Positions 9,066 to 20,134 are shown, counted from the stretch's first letter. The stretch: DNA of 64,000 nucleotides from Streptococcus macedonicus ACA-DC 198 (GCA_000283635.1 HE613569.1:1141501-1205500); one strand, 5' to 3'. Notes: a model not told the origin generated them from the sequence alone. Translations and numbers: made by a program.

Positions 9066-10295
9066 TTACGCAATTTCCAAAATTGGTTTGTCTTTGCCTT
9101 CAACAGCCGCTTTAGTGATACGAACCTTAGTCACTTCTTCTTGGCTAGGAATTTCAAACATGATATCCATCATAGTTTCTTCAATAATTGAGCGTAAACC
9201 ACGAGCTCCTGTCTTACGTTCAATGGCTTTGTTAGCAATAGCTTGCAAAGCATCTTTATCAAATTCTAGTTCAACACCGTCGTATGATAATAGCGTTTGA
9301 TATTGTTTAACCAAGGCATTACGTGGTTCTGTCAAGATACGAACCAAATCATCAGCCGTCAACTGTTCAAGTGCTGCTACAACTGGCAAACGTCCGATAA
9401 ACTCTGGAATCAAGCCAAATTTTTGAATGTCTTCTGAAATGATTTCTTGCATATAAGAAGCATTTTCATCAATTTTACGGTTATTTTGACCAAAACCGAT
9501 AACCTTTTCACCTAAACGTTGTTTGACAATATCTTCGATACCATCAAAAGCACCGCCGACAATGAATAAGATATTTTTAGTATCAATTTGAATCATTTCT
9601 TGGTTAGGGTGCTTACGTCCGCCTTGAGGTGGTACGCTAGCAACGGTTCCTTCAATGATTTTAAGAAGTGCTTGTTGAACACCTTCACCTGAAACATCAC
9701 GTGTAATTGAGACATTTTCACCTTTTTTAGCGATTTTATCAATTTCATCCACGTAAATGATACCGCGTTCGGCGCGTTCGATATTAAAATCAGCTGCTTG
9801 AATTAATTTCAAGAGGATATTTTCAACATCTTCACCAACGTATCCTGCTTCTGTCAATGATGTCGCATCAGCAATTGCAAACGGTACATTCAATGTTTTA
9901 GCCAAAGTTTGAGCTAGGAATGTTTTTCCTGAACCTGTAGGACCAATCATCAAAATGTTTGATTTTTGCAAATCAACATCTTCTTCATTGCGACTTTCCG
10001 CAAAAGAAACACGTTTGTAATGGTTATAAACAGCTACGGCAAGCGCGCGTTTGGCACGGTCTTGACCAACGACATATTCGTCAAGAGTTGCTAACAACTC
10101 TTTAGGTTTTGGAACTTCCGCTAAATCTGCAAGAACTTCCTCAGCAAGTTCTTCTTTGATAATTTCTTGTGATAAAGCCACGCACTCATTACAGATAAAA
10201 ACATTGTTTCCTGCAATGATTTTTTTCACTTCATCTTGGCTTTTTCCACAGAATGAGCAATAAACTTTTACATCATTTGTTCGATTTCCAACCAT
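9066..10295 (-). CDS. clpX: ATP-dependent Clp protease ATP-binding subunit ClpX
   Basis: AAA+ unfoldase that feeds substrates to ClpP. The 409-residue product has the N-terminal C4 zinc domain (Cys13, Cys16, Cys35, Cys38), Walker A GPTGSGKT at about 117-124, Walker B IYVDEIDK, and the GAFDGIE and [10 protein letters not shown] segments of the family. The ClpP-docking loop would sit in the IGFG region near 270. It lies between the small ORF after folA and ysxC, the usual streptococcal order. Confidence 0.98.
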   Translation of the reverse strand: MVGNRTNDVKVYCSFCGKSQDEVKKIIAGNNVFICNECVALSQEIIKEELAEEVLADLAEVPKPKELLATLDEYVVGQDRAKRALAVAVYNHYKRVSFAESRNEEDVDLQKSNILMIGPTGSGKTFLAQTLAKTLNVPFAIADATSLTEAGYVGEDVENILLKLIQAADFNIERAERGIIYVDEIDKIAKKGENVSITRDVSGEGVQQALLKIIEGTVASVPPQGGRKHPNQEMIQIDTKNILFIVGGAFDGIEDIVKQRLGEKVIGFGQNNRKIDENASYMQEIISEDIQKFGLIPEFIGRLPVVAALEQLTADDLVRILTEPRNALVKQYQTLLSYDGVELEFDKDALQAIANKAIERKTGARGLRSIIEETMMDIMFEIPSQEEVTKVRITKAAVEGKDKPILEIA

Positions 10296-10327
10296 TTTTT
10301 ATTCTCTCTAATTCTATTCTCTCTAAA

Positions 10328-10498
10328 TTAAAATAAGGTACCATACACGGCATGAATGGTATTGACTATATTTGTAAAGGCATTTAAAAACAAAAGAACT
10401 GCCAATCCATATCGTTTTTTTCTAAGTGCTGGGAGGGCACATAAAATACAAATAACCGCTAAGAAAGCCGTGAATACACCAAAAATACTTCTTTGCAT
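10328..10498 (-). CDS. Small membrane protein between folA and clpX
   Basis: A 56-codon frame starting MQRSIFGVFTAFLAVICIL. It predicts two short hydrophobic segments separated by a basic turn (RKKRYG). The ATG at 10498 follows a weak AGGGAGATAGG-type binding site, and the frame fills the gap between folA and clpX. A small hypothetical ORF at this position is common in streptococci, which supports it as real. The function is unknown. Confidence 0.65.
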   Translation of the reverse strand: MQRSIFGVFTAFLAVICILCALPALRKKRYGLAVLLFLNAFTNIVNTIHAVYGTLF

Positions 10499-10514
10499 TC
10501 CTATCTCCCTATTT

Positions 10515-11009
10515 TTATTTTTCTAAGACTGTAATGGTAAAGTCGTAGGTATTTTTATCATCTTTTTCGTTGAAGGTTTCAGACACTTTTCTAAAGCTTG
10601 TCAAATCAACGTCTGGGAAATACGTATCACCTTCAAAAACACCATGAACCGTTGTTTTAATAATAGCATCACAATGCGGTAGAAAAGCTTTATAGATACT
10701 AGCCCCACCAACGATATAAAGGGTCTTATCCTGCTTTTCAAACCAATCAAAAACCTCATCCATGTCATGAACGATTGTTACACCATCTGCCTCAAAGGAC
10801 TTGTCTCTTGTTAAAATCAATGTTTCGCGTCCTGGAAGAATACGGCGATTCATTCCGTCAAAGGTGACACGCCCCATTAAAAGGGCTTGTCCCATGGTTG
10901 TTTCTTTAAAGTGTTTTAATTCTTTTGGTAAACGCCATGGCAAGCCATCATCTACTCCGATTAAACGATTTTCATCTTCTGCCCAAATGGCAACGATTTT
11001 CTTTGTCAT
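10515..11009 (-). CDS. folA: Dihydrofolate reductase
   Basis: Reduces dihydrofolate to tetrahydrofolate with NADPH, regenerating the cofactor oxidised by thymidylate synthase next door. The 164-residue product has the IGVDDGLPWRLPKELKHFKE active-site region with the catalytic acidic residue near position 30, the MGRVTFDG cofactor segment, and YIVGGASIYKAFLP. It lies 87 bp downstream of thyA, the usual pairing of these enzymes. It is the target of trimethoprim. Confidence 0.96.
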   Translation of the reverse strand: MTKKIVAIWAEDENRLIGVDDGLPWRLPKELKHFKETTMGQALLMGRVTFDGMNRRILPGRETLILTRDKSFEADGVTIVHDMDEVFDWFEKQDKTLYIVGGASIYKAFLPHCDAIIKTTVHGVFEGDTYFPDVDLTSFRKVSETFNEKDDKNTYDFTITVLEK

Positions 11010-11096
11010 ACAGTCCTCTCATTTCGTCTATTTCATTTTATCAGATTTCCCTAAAAAATGCAGAAATGTGATACGGAAACGACCACAAAAGAGGGG

Positions 11097-11936
11097 TTAA
11101 ATAGCCAAATCAAATTTTAATTGTGGTTTAACTGGCTCATAATCAACTAATTCAAAATCTTCTGGTTTAATATCAAAGAAATCTGTTCCGTCTGGCACGT
11201 TGAGTACCAAACGTGGTTTACAATCCGTAGATTCGCGAGAAAGCAATTCTCGAGCTTGTTCGAATTGATTATCGTAGATATGCAAGTTATTGACAAAGTA
11301 GAAGAATTTTCCCACTTTCCAACCAAAATGCTTAGCAATCATCATTTGAAGGGCAACATATTGCATAGCATTGATGTGGTGTGAAACAAGCATATCATTT
11401 GAACGTTGAGTCAAAGTTGCATCAAGGTAAATCTCACCGTCAACACGACGCACATCATACATTGTCTGAAAAGCACATGGCAAAAGTCCGTCTGTATTTT
11501 CAAAAGCTTCGTAATCCCAAAGTGAGATGACATTGCGACGATTCCATGGATTTTCCTCTAATTGTTTCAATATTTTACGGATAATGTCGTGTTTTTTGAC
11601 AACAGCACCATAACGTTCACCAATCGTTCCAGAGTTGGCAACTTCCCAGTCATTCCAATATTTGACATTGTATTTATCATTTAAAACTGATAAATCATTC
11701 GTTTGGTCTTGATAAATCCAAAAGATTTCGCGAATAGCACTTTTAATTGGAATAGGGCGGAGGGTTGTAATCGGAAATTCCCCTTTAGTCAAATCATATT
11801 CAGCAAACGCTCCTGTAACGTATTTTGAATTAGCTTGTTCACCGCTTTGGTAAACAGGGCGAGCATTTTCTGAAAAGACACCTTCTTCCATAATTTTTTT
11901 GATATTTTCTTTAAAAATCACATCAGATTTTGTCAT
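11097..11936 (-). CDS. thyA: Thymidylate synthase
   Basis: Makes dTMP from dUMP with methylene-tetrahydrofolate. The 279-residue product contains [10 protein letters not shown], the catalytic Cys in [18 protein letters not shown] and the HIYDNQ segment. The start at 11936 ([11 protein letters not shown]) follows AAAGGAG; the open frame upstream to 12008 lacks a binding site and is not used. First gene of the block thyA-folA-small ORF-clpX-ysxC. It is transcribed away from mvaS. Confidence 0.96.
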   Translation of the reverse strand: MTKSDVIFKENIKKIMEEGVFSENARPVYQSGEQANSKYVTGAFAEYDLTKGEFPITTLRPIPIKSAIREIFWIYQDQTNDLSVLNDKYNVKYWNDWEVANSGTIGERYGAVVKKHDIIRKILKQLEENPWNRRNVISLWDYEAFENTDGLLPCAFQTMYDVRRVDGEIYLDATLTQRSNDMLVSHHINAMQYVALQMMIAKHFGWKVGKFFYFVNNLHIYDNQFEQARELLSRESTDCKPRLVLNVPDGTDFFDIKPEDFELVDYEPVKPQLKFDLAI

Positions 11937-12103
11937 GCCATTCACTCCTTTGGATTTTTTGATTTTATTAAAAAAATCATTCCTTCCCATTTTATCTGAA
12001 ATAAACAAAAAAAGCTAGTATTTTTCTTGTATTCAAAATATTTCGCCCATTACTTTGACGAATGAAATAAATAATTTTTTTGTAGAGCATTTTCACAACT
12101 TTA

Positions 12104-12112
12104 TGGTAGAAT
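12104..12112 (+). promoter_or_regulatory. Extended -10 promoter of mvaS-mvaA
   Basis: TG-G-TAGAAT at 12104-12112 is a good extended -10 element. The start would be near 12119, giving a leader of about 140 nt. No strong -35 is visible. Confidence 0.5.
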
Positions 12113-12151
12113 TATGAATGGACATTTAGTCACTCAATTAATAATAATCAC

Positions 12152-12235
12152 GAACTCACTATGCCATAAGACATTTGAGCTCATTATGAGTTAGCTAGGC
12201 AGGTACTCGTAAACATTGTAGTATCAGGTGAGTTC
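12152..12235 (+). promoter_or_regulatory. Inverted repeats in the mvaS leader
   Basis: GAACTCAC (12152-12159) is exactly complementary to GTGAGTTC (12228-12235), enclosing a smaller dyad CTCAT-T-ATGAG. The outer arm ends about 10 bases before the AGAAAGG binding site of mvaS, so the fold could affect translation. This is a visual observation only. Confidence 0.4.
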
Positions 12236-12257
12236 AATCATTCAGAAAGGTTTATTC

Positions 12258-13436
12258 ATGAAAATTGGTATTGATAAAATCGGGTTTGCGACATCACAAT
12301 ATATGCTAAACATGGATGATTTAGCTGAGAGTCGTCAAGTTGACCCTGAAAAGTACAGCAAAGGTTTGCTGTTAAGAACGCTTAGTATTACACCTGTCAA
12401 TGATGACATTGTAACTCTTGGTGCTTCTGCTGCTGACAGCATTCTTACTGATGATGACAAAGAAGCCATTGATATGGTTATCGTTGCGACAGAATCATCT
12501 GTTGACCAAAGTAAAGCGGCAGCAACTTATATTCACAGCCTTTTGGGAATTCAACCTTTTGCACGTAGTATCGAGATGAAAGAAGCTTGTTACAGTGCGA
12601 CAGCAGCGCTTGATTATGCTCGCTTACATGTTGAAAAACACCCAGAATCAAAAGTCCTCGTTATTGCTTCTGACATTGCTCGTTACGGAGCCCACACTTC
12701 AGGGGAACCAACGCAAGGTGCTGGTAGCATTGCCATGCTTATCTCACAAGACCCACAAATTTTGCTCTTAAATGATAATTTCGTTGCTCAAACACGCGAC
12801 ATTATGGACTTCTGGCGTCCTAATTATTCAACAACGCCTTATGTCAATGGTATTTATTCAACCAAACAATATCTTGATATGTTGAAAACGACATGGGCAG
12901 AATTTCAAAAACGCTTTAATACATCACTTTCTGATTTTTCAGCTTTCTGTTTCCACTTACCATTTCCAAAATTAGCTCTTAAAGGCTTTAATAAAATTAT
13001 GGATAAAACATTACCAGCTGATTTGCAAGAAAAACTTAAAGCTAATTTTGAAAGCTCTATCCTTTATAGTAAGCAAGTCGGAAATATGTACACTGGTTCA
13101 CTCTTTCTTGGACTCCTTTCACTTCTTGAAAATGGTGAAAACTTGGTAGGTGGTGACGATATCGCTTTCTTCAGCTATGGAAGTGGTGCAGTTGCTGAAA
13201 TTTTCACTGGAACATTGGTTGAAGGTTTCAAAGACAAGCTTAAAAATAGCCGACTTCAAGAACTCAAACAACGTATTGCTCTTTCTGTTGAAGATTACGA
13301 AAGAATCTTCTTTGAAGAACCTGTTTTAGATGCTGACGGCAATGCTTCTTTTACAAATTACAAAACTGGAACATTTGCCCTCAAAGAAATTCGTGGACAC
13401 GAAAGAATTTATGGAAAAACAAACGAAATCGACTAA
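12258..13436 (+). CDS. mvaS: Hydroxymethylglutaryl-CoA synthase
   Basis: Condenses acetyl-CoA with acetoacetyl-CoA to HMG-CoA, the first committed step of the mevalonate route to isopentenyl diphosphate. The 392-residue product has the catalytic Cys at 111 in EACYSATAAL, ATESSVDQSK for the catalytic Glu, and the FCFHLPFPK histidine segment. The ATG at 12258 after AGAAAGG gives the normal N-terminus MKIGIDKIGF; the frame is open back to 12228 but unsupported. It overlaps mvaA by 26 bp, so the pair is translationally coupled. Confidence 0.97.
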   Translation: MKIGIDKIGFATSQYMLNMDDLAESRQVDPEKYSKGLLLRTLSITPVNDDIVTLGASAADSILTDDDKEAIDMVIVATESSVDQSKAAATYIHSLLGIQPFARSIEMKEACYSATAALDYARLHVEKHPESKVLVIASDIARYGAHTSGEPTQGAGSIAMLISQDPQILLLNDNFVAQTRDIMDFWRPNYSTTPYVNGIYSTKQYLDMLKTTWAEFQKRFNTSLSDFSAFCFHLPFPKLALKGFNKIMDKTLPADLQEKLKANFESSILYSKQVGNMYTGSLFLGLLSLLENGENLVGGDDIAFFSYGSGAVAEIFTGTLVEGFKDKLKNSRLQELKQRIALSVEDYERIFFEEPVLDADGNASFTNYKTGTFALKEIRGHERIYGKTNEID

Positions 13437-14694
13437 AGTTAACTGGAGTGGATTCTCCAAAAAAACAATAACTGAACGTCTTGAACATTTGGAAAATAAT
13501 CATCTTTTAAGCACTAAAACACTTAATAACTTAAAAGAAAATACCTTGCTATCGCTTGAAACAGCCAATCAGCTAACAGAGAATGTTTTGGGAACTTTCT
13601 CTTTGCCATTTTCAGTTGCTCCTGATTTTCAGGTTGATGGTGCTACTTTCAACGTTCCAATGGTAACTGAAGAACCTTCAGTGGTAGCGGCGGCTAGTTT
13701 TGCAGCTAAAATCATCAAACGTTCAGGTGGTTTTAAGACCAAAGTTCATTCTCGAAAAATGATTGGCCAAGTTGCCCTTTATGATGTGGTAGACAAAGCT
13801 ATCGCAAAAGAAACTATCTTGAATCATTCTGCGCAGCTATTGACTTTAGCAAATGAAGCTCACCCTTCTATCGTAAAACGTGGTGGCGGCGCTAGAGAAT
13901 TGACTGCGGAAGAAAAAGGTGAGTTTCTGATTGTTTACTTGACGGTTGATACACAAGAAGCTATGGGAGCCAATATGGTCAACACCATGATGGAGGCTTT
14001 AGTGCCTAGTCTGGAAGAACTTTCTGGCGGAAAAAGTCTAATGGCAATTCTTTCAAACTATGCAACGCAGGCGCTGGTTACCGCCGAATGTCGAGTTGAC
14101 CTTCGCTACCTCAGCCGCAACAAAGAGGAAGCTCATGAGTTGGCTCAAAAATTTGAACTGGCAAGCAAACTTGCTCAAGTTGATGTTTATCGTGCCACCA
14201 CACATAATAAAGGGATTTTTAATGGTATAGATGCCGTTGTCTTGGCAACTGGAAATGACTGGCGAGCTATCGAAGCAGGCGCTAACGCCTATGCTTGCGA
14301 AGACGGACAATACCGTGGTTTAGCAACTTGGTTATTTGATAAAGAACAACAAGTGCTTCGCGGTCAATTAACGCTCCCAATGCCAATCGCAACACGTGGT
14401 GGTTCTATCGGACTTAACCCAACCGTTAAAATCGCTCACGAACTATTAGGGCATCCAGATGCACAAACACTTGCAAGAATCATTGTTTCTGTTGGGCTAA
14501 CACAAAATTTCGCTGCCGTGAAAGCATTGACTTCTACTGGTATTCAGGCAGGACACATGAAATTACAAGCCAAATCATTAGCACTTCTTGCTGGTGCCTC
14601 TGAAAACGAAGTTGGCAAAGTGGTTCAACAACTCTTGCAAGCACCACATATGAATTTAGAAACTGCAAAAACAATTCTAAAAAATCTGAAATAG
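13411..14694 (+). CDS. mvaA: Hydroxymethylglutaryl-CoA reductase (class II)
   Basis: Reduces HMG-CoA to mevalonate. The 427-residue product has the ENVLGTFSLPFSVAPDF motif with the catalytic Glu, MGANMVNTMMEAL, and the late TRGGSIGLNPT segment of bacterial class II enzymes. It begins MEKQTKSTKVNWSGF at 13411, inside the end of mvaS. A strong terminator follows, so mvaS-mvaA is a two-gene operon. The remaining mevalonate genes are about 1.3-5 kb downstream on the other strand. Confidence 0.97.
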   Translation: MEKQTKSTKVNWSGFSKKTITERLEHLENNHLLSTKTLNNLKENTLLSLETANQLTENVLGTFSLPFSVAPDFQVDGATFNVPMVTEEPSVVAAASFAAKIIKRSGGFKTKVHSRKMIGQVALYDVVDKAIAKETILNHSAQLLTLANEAHPSIVKRGGGARELTAEEKGEFLIVYLTVDTQEAMGANMVNTMMEALVPSLEELSGGKSLMAILSNYATQALVTAECRVDLRYLSRNKEEAHELAQKFELASKLAQVDVYRATTHNKGIFNGIDAVVLATGNDWRAIEAGANAYACEDGQYRGLATWLFDKEQQVLRGQLTLPMPIATRGGSIGLNPTVKIAHELLGHPDAQTLARIIVSVGLTQNFAAVKALTSTGIQAGHMKLQAKSLALLAGASENEVGKVVQQLLQAPHMNLETAKTILKNLK

Positions 14695-14697
14695 ACT

Positions 14698-14727
14698 AAG
14701 CGTCTGGAACCTCCCAGACGCTTTTTT
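14698..14727 (+). terminator. Terminator of mvaS-mvaA
   Basis: GCGTCTGG pairs with CCAGACGC around a 5-nt loop and is followed by T6. Confidence 0.9.
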
Positions 14728-14801
14728 ATAACTGTAAATGAAAGAAAAAGATTAAGTTTTCTGATTTTTTTGACATTATTTCTCCAAAATGAAGTTTTTA
14801 C

Positions 14802-14830
14802 TTGACAATATTTTTTAGAGATTATATAAT
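14802..14830 (+). promoter_or_regulatory. Consensus sigma-A promoter of the DUF1836-hlyIII pair
   Basis: TTGACA (14802-14807) and TATAAT (14825-14830) are separated by 17 bp. Both hexamers are perfect, so this should be a strong constitutive promoter. Confidence 0.9.
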
Positions 14831-14869
14831 ATAGTTATTGATACTAGATAAAAAGGTAAATAAAACTTT

Positions 14870-15313
14870 ATGATAATGTCTTATCCAAAATGGTCTGAAT
14901 TACCAGATATAGATTTATATTTAGATCAGGTACTGCTGTATGTCAACCAAATCGGCGAAGCCAATCATCAAAACGAAAAAGGATTAACGGCTTCTATGAT
15001 TAACAATTATGTTAAACATGGGCATCTCGAAAAGCCGATTAAGAAAAAATACAGTCGTAAGCAGGTGGCACGATTAATTGTCATTACAAGTTTAAAAAAC
15101 GTCTTTTCTATTCAAGAAATTAGCCAAACATTGGCGGTTTTAACAGCGGACAACCAATCACAAAAATGTTATGATGATTTTGTTGCTTGCATGAATGGTG
15201 AAAAGATAGACGACTTACCTCCTGTTGTCGTTTCAGCTTGTCAAACATTGCAGCTGTATTACCAAACTCACCAATTAGTTCAAGAATTAGAAGGAGAAAA
15301 GGATGAATGCTAG
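14870..15313 (+). CDS. DUF1836 domain protein (MerR-like helix-turn-helix)
   Basis: The 147-residue product matches the DUF1836 layout: a short N-terminal part, then LTASMINNYVKHGHLEKPIKKKYSRKQVARL, which looks like a MerR-type winged helix, followed by a helical C-terminal half. Such proteins are presumed DNA-binding regulators, but none is well characterised to my knowledge. Two ATGs (14870 and 14876) are possible; I keep the first. It overlaps the haemolysin III gene by 11 bp, so the two share the strong promoter upstream and may be functionally linked. Confidence 0.8.
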   Translation: MIMSYPKWSELPDIDLYLDQVLLYVNQIGEANHQNEKGLTASMINNYVKHGHLEKPIKKKYSRKQVARLIVITSLKNVFSIQEISQTLAVLTADNQSQKCYDDFVACMNGEKIDDLPPVVVSACQTLQLYYQTHQLVQELEGEKDEC

Positions 15314-15959
15314 CATGACTAAGAAATTAAGTAAACGTCTTTCATTCGGCGAAGAAGTCGCAAATAGTGTCACTCACGCTGTTGGAGCTGCGGCAATGCT
15401 TGTCCTGCTTCCTATCACTGCCATTTATAGTTATCAACATTATGGTATAGAAGCAGCTGTCGGTATGTCTATCTTTGATATTAGCCTTTTCTTGATGTTT
15501 CTATCATCAACAATTTATCATTCTATGCAATATGATTCACCACAGAAATTCATTTTGCGGATTATCGACCACAGTATGATTTACATTGCTATTGCAGGGT
15601 CTTACACTCCTGTCGCTCTCTCTTTAGTAGGTGGCTGGCTCGGATACGTTATTATTATCTTGCAATGGGGTGCAACTATTTTTGGTATTTTATATAAAAT
15701 TTTTGCCAAGAAGATTAATGAAAAATTCTCACTCTTTCTCTACTTACTTATGGGCTGGCTAGTGATTTTCATTATTCCAAGCATTGTTAGCAAAACTGGT
15801 GTTGCTTTCTGGCTACTAATGCTTGCTGGTGGTCTTTCATATACTATCGGAGCAATCTTCTACGCTAGAAAACGTCCTTACGACCACATGATTTGGCATC
15901 TCTTCATTTTACTAGCTTCAATGCTACATTACATTGCCATTGTTTATTACATGTTGTGA
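15303..15959 (+). CDS. Haemolysin III family (PAQR-type) membrane protein
   Basis: The 218-residue product has seven predicted membrane segments and the conserved metal-site residues of the family: Ser-His in SSTIYHS, Asp in DHSMIYIAIAGSYTPVAL and two His in the last part (MIWHLFILLASMLHY). Bacterial relatives were named for a Bacillus cereus haemolysin, but most are probably not toxins. It is the second gene of the pair with the DUF1836 protein and ends at a terminator shared with the converging fni. Confidence 0.88.
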   Translation: MNASMTKKLSKRLSFGEEVANSVTHAVGAAAMLVLLPITAIYSYQHYGIEAAVGMSIFDISLFLMFLSSTIYHSMQYDSPQKFILRIIDHSMIYIAIAGSYTPVALSLVGGWLGYVIIILQWGATIFGILYKIFAKKINEKFSLFLYLLMGWLVIFIIPSIVSKTGVAFWLLMLAGGLSYTIGAIFYARKRPYDHMIWHLFILLASMLHYIAIVYYML

Positions 15960-15977
15960 TAAATTTAGTTATATATA

Positions 15978-17003
<1,026 letters not shown>

Positions 17004-17038
17004 TTACCTCAATCCAAATTGGTCTGACTAAACTTAAT

Positions 17039-18046
17039 TTATCTTTCATCACTTAATCTTTCTTGATATAGTATTTCAATACCAGCTTTCTGCCAACGTT
17101 GGGCGAGTTCGTGACTGTCGCTTTCTGAGAATGATATTGCAATACCACAGTCGCCGCCGCCTGAGCCAGATGATTTTGCAATGACATCTAAACCTTTTTC
17201 AGCAGATTTCAACGCCTTTAATTTGTCATTGTAAATAGCTGAGCTTAAACCGAGCAACAAATCACTAACTTTTTGCAGGCTTACCTTAACAGCCATCTTG
17301 TCACCGGTTTGAAGGGCTTGCTTACAGATTTGAACATTTCTTTCTGTATCCTCAAGAAACGCTTTTGTAATGGCTGATTTGACTAAATTAATCATATCTT
17401 TTGAAATGGACGGTTGTTTTGTCCAGCCTACCAAGAAGTCACATGGTAACGCAGATTTGATGATTTCGATACGATAGCCCCAGTCTTTAGCAAGTACAGT
17501 TTTGATGTCTTTTGTTGCAATCCAAGTTGACACTTTTTGACGGTCAAAAGAGGTGAAAGCCACCAAATCATCGTAAGCAATACAAGCTATGTCGCCCATA
17601 GAACCATTGTCCCCCATTTTTAAAAGCGAATAGGAAGCAAGCTTGAAAATGGTATCTGCTGATAAATTTAGCTCATAAAATGCGGACAAGGCTTTGAGCG
17701 TTAACACCGTCACTGAGCCACTTGACCCAATGCCAAATTTCTTACCGCCACGCTCTAACTTTCCAGTAATATCGAGTTTAAACGCTGGTAAATTATGCAA
17801 AGATTTGTCAAGGTAAGTAGCCAGAGTTACAATGGTTTGCTGAATGAGCGCATAATTCTTATCTACTGTCATATCAGTAGCGTAGTCAAACATGTCTGAA
17901 AAAAGGGTAATTTTTTCGGCTTCTTTGACTGTCGCTGTCATATGAATGGGAATATTTTTCAAAATAGCAGTTTGCCCAGGGGTTAGTATGGCATATTCGC
18001 CTGCAATATAGAGCTTTCCACCTGTCTGCACACTAATCGTTTTCAT
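17039..18046 (-). CDS. mvaK2: Phosphomevalonate kinase
   Basis: GHMP kinase that makes diphosphomevalonate. The 335-residue product has GKLYIAGEYAILTPGQ at the N-terminus, the phosphate loop FGIGSSGSVTVL near 108-118, and the C-terminal SSGSGGGDCGIAI motif. The start at 18046 (MKTISVQTGG) gives a 14-bp overlap with mvaD, which suits a coupled operon; nine extra upstream codons are open but inside mvaD. Confidence 0.95.
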   Translation of the reverse strand: MKTISVQTGGKLYIAGEYAILTPGQTAILKNIPIHMTATVKEAEKITLFSDMFDYATDMTVDKNYALIQQTIVTLATYLDKSLHNLPAFKLDITGKLERGGKKFGIGSSGSVTVLTLKALSAFYELNLSADTIFKLASYSLLKMGDNGSMGDIACIAYDDLVAFTSFDRQKVSTWIATKDIKTVLAKDWGYRIEIIKSALPCDFLVGWTKQPSISKDMINLVKSAITKAFLEDTERNVQICKQALQTGDKMAVKVSLQKVSDLLLGLSSAIYNDKLKALKSAEKGLDVIAKSSGSGGGDCGIAISFSESDSHELAQRWQKAGIEILYQERLSDER

Positions 18047-18983
18047 CTGGTAACACCTTAGTACGTGATGCAATCACACGATAGTTTTCTTCAAAACGTT
18101 TTGTTAAGCACTCTAAATCTTCTTCCAAACAAAGAACTTTAACATTTGGACCTGCATCCATTGTGAAATAGCATTTTTCACCTTGAGCGCGCAGCGTTTT
18201 AACAAAATCCATAGCTGCATAGGTCTCATCTGTCAAATAATTGAATGGTGGATTAGCGTGTGTGTTAGTATCGTGCATGGCAAGCGCATTGCGTTCTGTC
18301 AATTCTCCAACTTTCTCAAAATCATTGGCTTTCAAATAAGCAAGCATATCCTTATAATCTTGCTCAGATTGTTTGACCCAATCCGCAAAAGTTGTTGACG
18401 TTTCAGCACAGCGTTTCATGCCTTCACGACTAGAAATTGGTTTCTTGCTATCGCTTAAAACAAGCATAATCATTGCTAATTTGAGATCAGTTTGCACTGG
18501 ATAAATGTCTCCGCTGTCTTTATCCCACGCAGCAATCGGTCCAAAGAATGAACGCGATGATGACCCTGAAGCAAATTTGGCTTTTTGTGCCAACTCTGAT
18601 TGATTTAAGCCAGTTTCGAAAAGTTCATTACAAGCCTTTACAAGTGCTGAAAGTCCACTTGAACTTGATGATAAACCTGCAGCGGTTGGCATGATATTGC
18701 TAGTTTCAACTTTGACGAAATTGGAACGTCCACCACGGTATTGGTCGATAATGGCAGAAATTTTTGCGTGTTCTTTTTCATCCTGCAAGATGCCATTGAT
18801 GTAAAATTCATCATGACCAACCGATTGTGGTAAAAAAGAAACAGTTGTTGTGGTAAACATATTTTCCAGAGTCAAAGAAATACTGCTAGTTGCTGGAATC
18901 ATCTTGACAGTGTCAGCTTTCCCCCAGTATTTGATAATAGCAATGTTGGCATATGATTTTACCGTTACAATTTTTCGATCCAC
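18033..18983 (-). CDS. mvaD: Diphosphomevalonate decarboxylase
   Basis: Decarboxylates diphosphomevalonate to isopentenyl diphosphate with ATP. The 316-residue product has SYANIAIIKYWGK at the N-terminus, the phosphate loop AAGLSSSSSGLSAL near 103, and ASGSSSRSFFG. It overlaps mvaK1 by 19 bp and mvaK2 by 14 bp, so the three kinase-fold enzymes are tightly coupled. Confidence 0.97.
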   Translation of the reverse strand: MDRKIVTVKSYANIAIIKYWGKADTVKMIPATSSISLTLENMFTTTTVSFLPQSVGHDEFYINGILQDEKEHAKISAIIDQYRGGRSNFVKVETSNIMPTAAGLSSSSSGLSALVKACNELFETGLNQSELAQKAKFASGSSSRSFFGPIAAWDKDSGDIYPVQTDLKLAMIMLVLSDSKKPISSREGMKRCAETSTTFADWVKQSEQDYKDMLAYLKANDFEKVGELTERNALAMHDTNTHANPPFNYLTDETYAAMDFVKTLRAQGEKCYFTMDAGPNVKVLCLEEDLECLTKRFEENYRVIASRTKVLPDEND

Positions 18984-19843
18984 GTTTGAACCGCTCCTCC
19001 TTCTTTTAATGCTTTACTTATTTTTTCTGCGTTAGCTTTGGTACTTGCAAGGGCAATAATACAGCCTCCGAGTCCGCCACCACTCATCTTGGCTCCAAGG
19101 GCACCACTTTCCAAAGAAATCTTAACCAGTTGGTCGGAAATGTCAATGCTGACACCAATAGCTTGTAAATGAGCGTGTGCTTTGGTCATCATGTGACCAA
19201 TTTTTTGAATATCTTTGTCTTGAATAGCTTTTTGAACAATTTCGGTTAAATCGCCGAGGACTGCTAGATGTGGTAAATTCGCCTCTTCTGCCTGTGCAAC
19301 CTTCTCAACAGCTTCACGCGTATTACCATAAATTCCCGTATCTGCAATAACCAAATAAGCATCCAAATCTAAATCAAGGGTACTAAAACCGATGTTACGG
19401 ATAAAAGTAATGGCTTTATCACTCAAACAAGTCTTGGCATCAAGCCCACTTGGATTTGAATGTGCAATAATCTCTGCTTTATTCACCAAAATTTCCAGAG
19501 TATCTATATCAATGCTCTGCTCAAAATAATCAAAAACAGCACGGATAGCTGCGATAGAAACCGCTGCTGATGACCCCATGCCACGTTTTTGTGGAATTTC
19601 AGAACGAATCGCATAGGTAATGGAAACATCTGTGTGATTTAGGTACTCTAACGCCGCATAAACGGCAGTTGATAACGTGTCATAAAAATCAAAGTGAATC
19701 TTTTCTTCAGCTGGATAAATATGACATTCAACCTCAATTCCTTGAAGCGGAATCGCAATGGCAGGATAGCCATAAACAACGGAATGTTCACCCATCCAAA
19801 TAATCTTACTATGCGCTTTACCGACGCCAATTTTCTTAGTCAT
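18965..19843 (-). CDS. mvaK1: Mevalonate kinase
   Basis: Phosphorylates mevalonate. The 292-residue GHMP kinase has GKAHSKIIWMGEHSVVYGYPAIAIP at the N-terminus, the phosphate loop KRGMGSSAAVSIA near 88, and the C-terminal AKMSGGGLGGCIIAL motif. First gene of the mvaK1-mvaD-mvaK2-fni operon. A possible -10 (TAAAAT) lies near 19878, without a clear -35. Confidence 0.96.
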   Translation of the reverse strand: MTKKIGVGKAHSKIIWMGEHSVVYGYPAIAIPLQGIEVECHIYPAEEKIHFDFYDTLSTAVYAALEYLNHTDVSITYAIRSEIPQKRGMGSSAAVSIAAIRAVFDYFEQSIDIDTLEILVNKAEIIAHSNPSGLDAKTCLSDKAITFIRNIGFSTLDLDLDAYLVIADTGIYGNTREAVEKVAQAEEANLPHLAVLGDLTEIVQKAIQDKDIQKIGHMMTKAHAHLQAIGVSIDISDQLVKISLESGALGAKMSGGGLGGCIIALASTKANAEKISKALKEGGAVQTWIEKL

Positions 19844-20134
19844 GTTCTTCTCTTACAATTTTTAGTTTACACTCCATTTTATCATTGTTCCACAAAAAAA
19901 GCGACTTTTACTGGAAAATAAATGCCGCTATAAAAAACAAACAAAGCTGGAAAAGTGCACTCAACTTCGCTTGTTTATGTCAGTAATAATTGTTAGAGGT
20001 GAAGAAAGCGATGAAGCTATAAAACAGACTTCCTATTAGCCAACTTATATTATTTCAATGTACAATTTATTAGCCACTTTTAACACTGTAATTATGAACT
20101 GAATTCTTAATTTCAATCAACTATGCTCGCAAAC
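19844..20134. other. Intergenic region upstream of mvaK1
   Basis: About 290 bp without a supportable gene. It should hold the mvaK1 promoter. An imperfect hairpin near 19936-19978 (AAACAAAGC opposite GCTTGTTT), followed on the minus strand by a T-rich stretch, may terminate the fragment genes upstream. Nothing else stands out. Confidence 0.4.
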
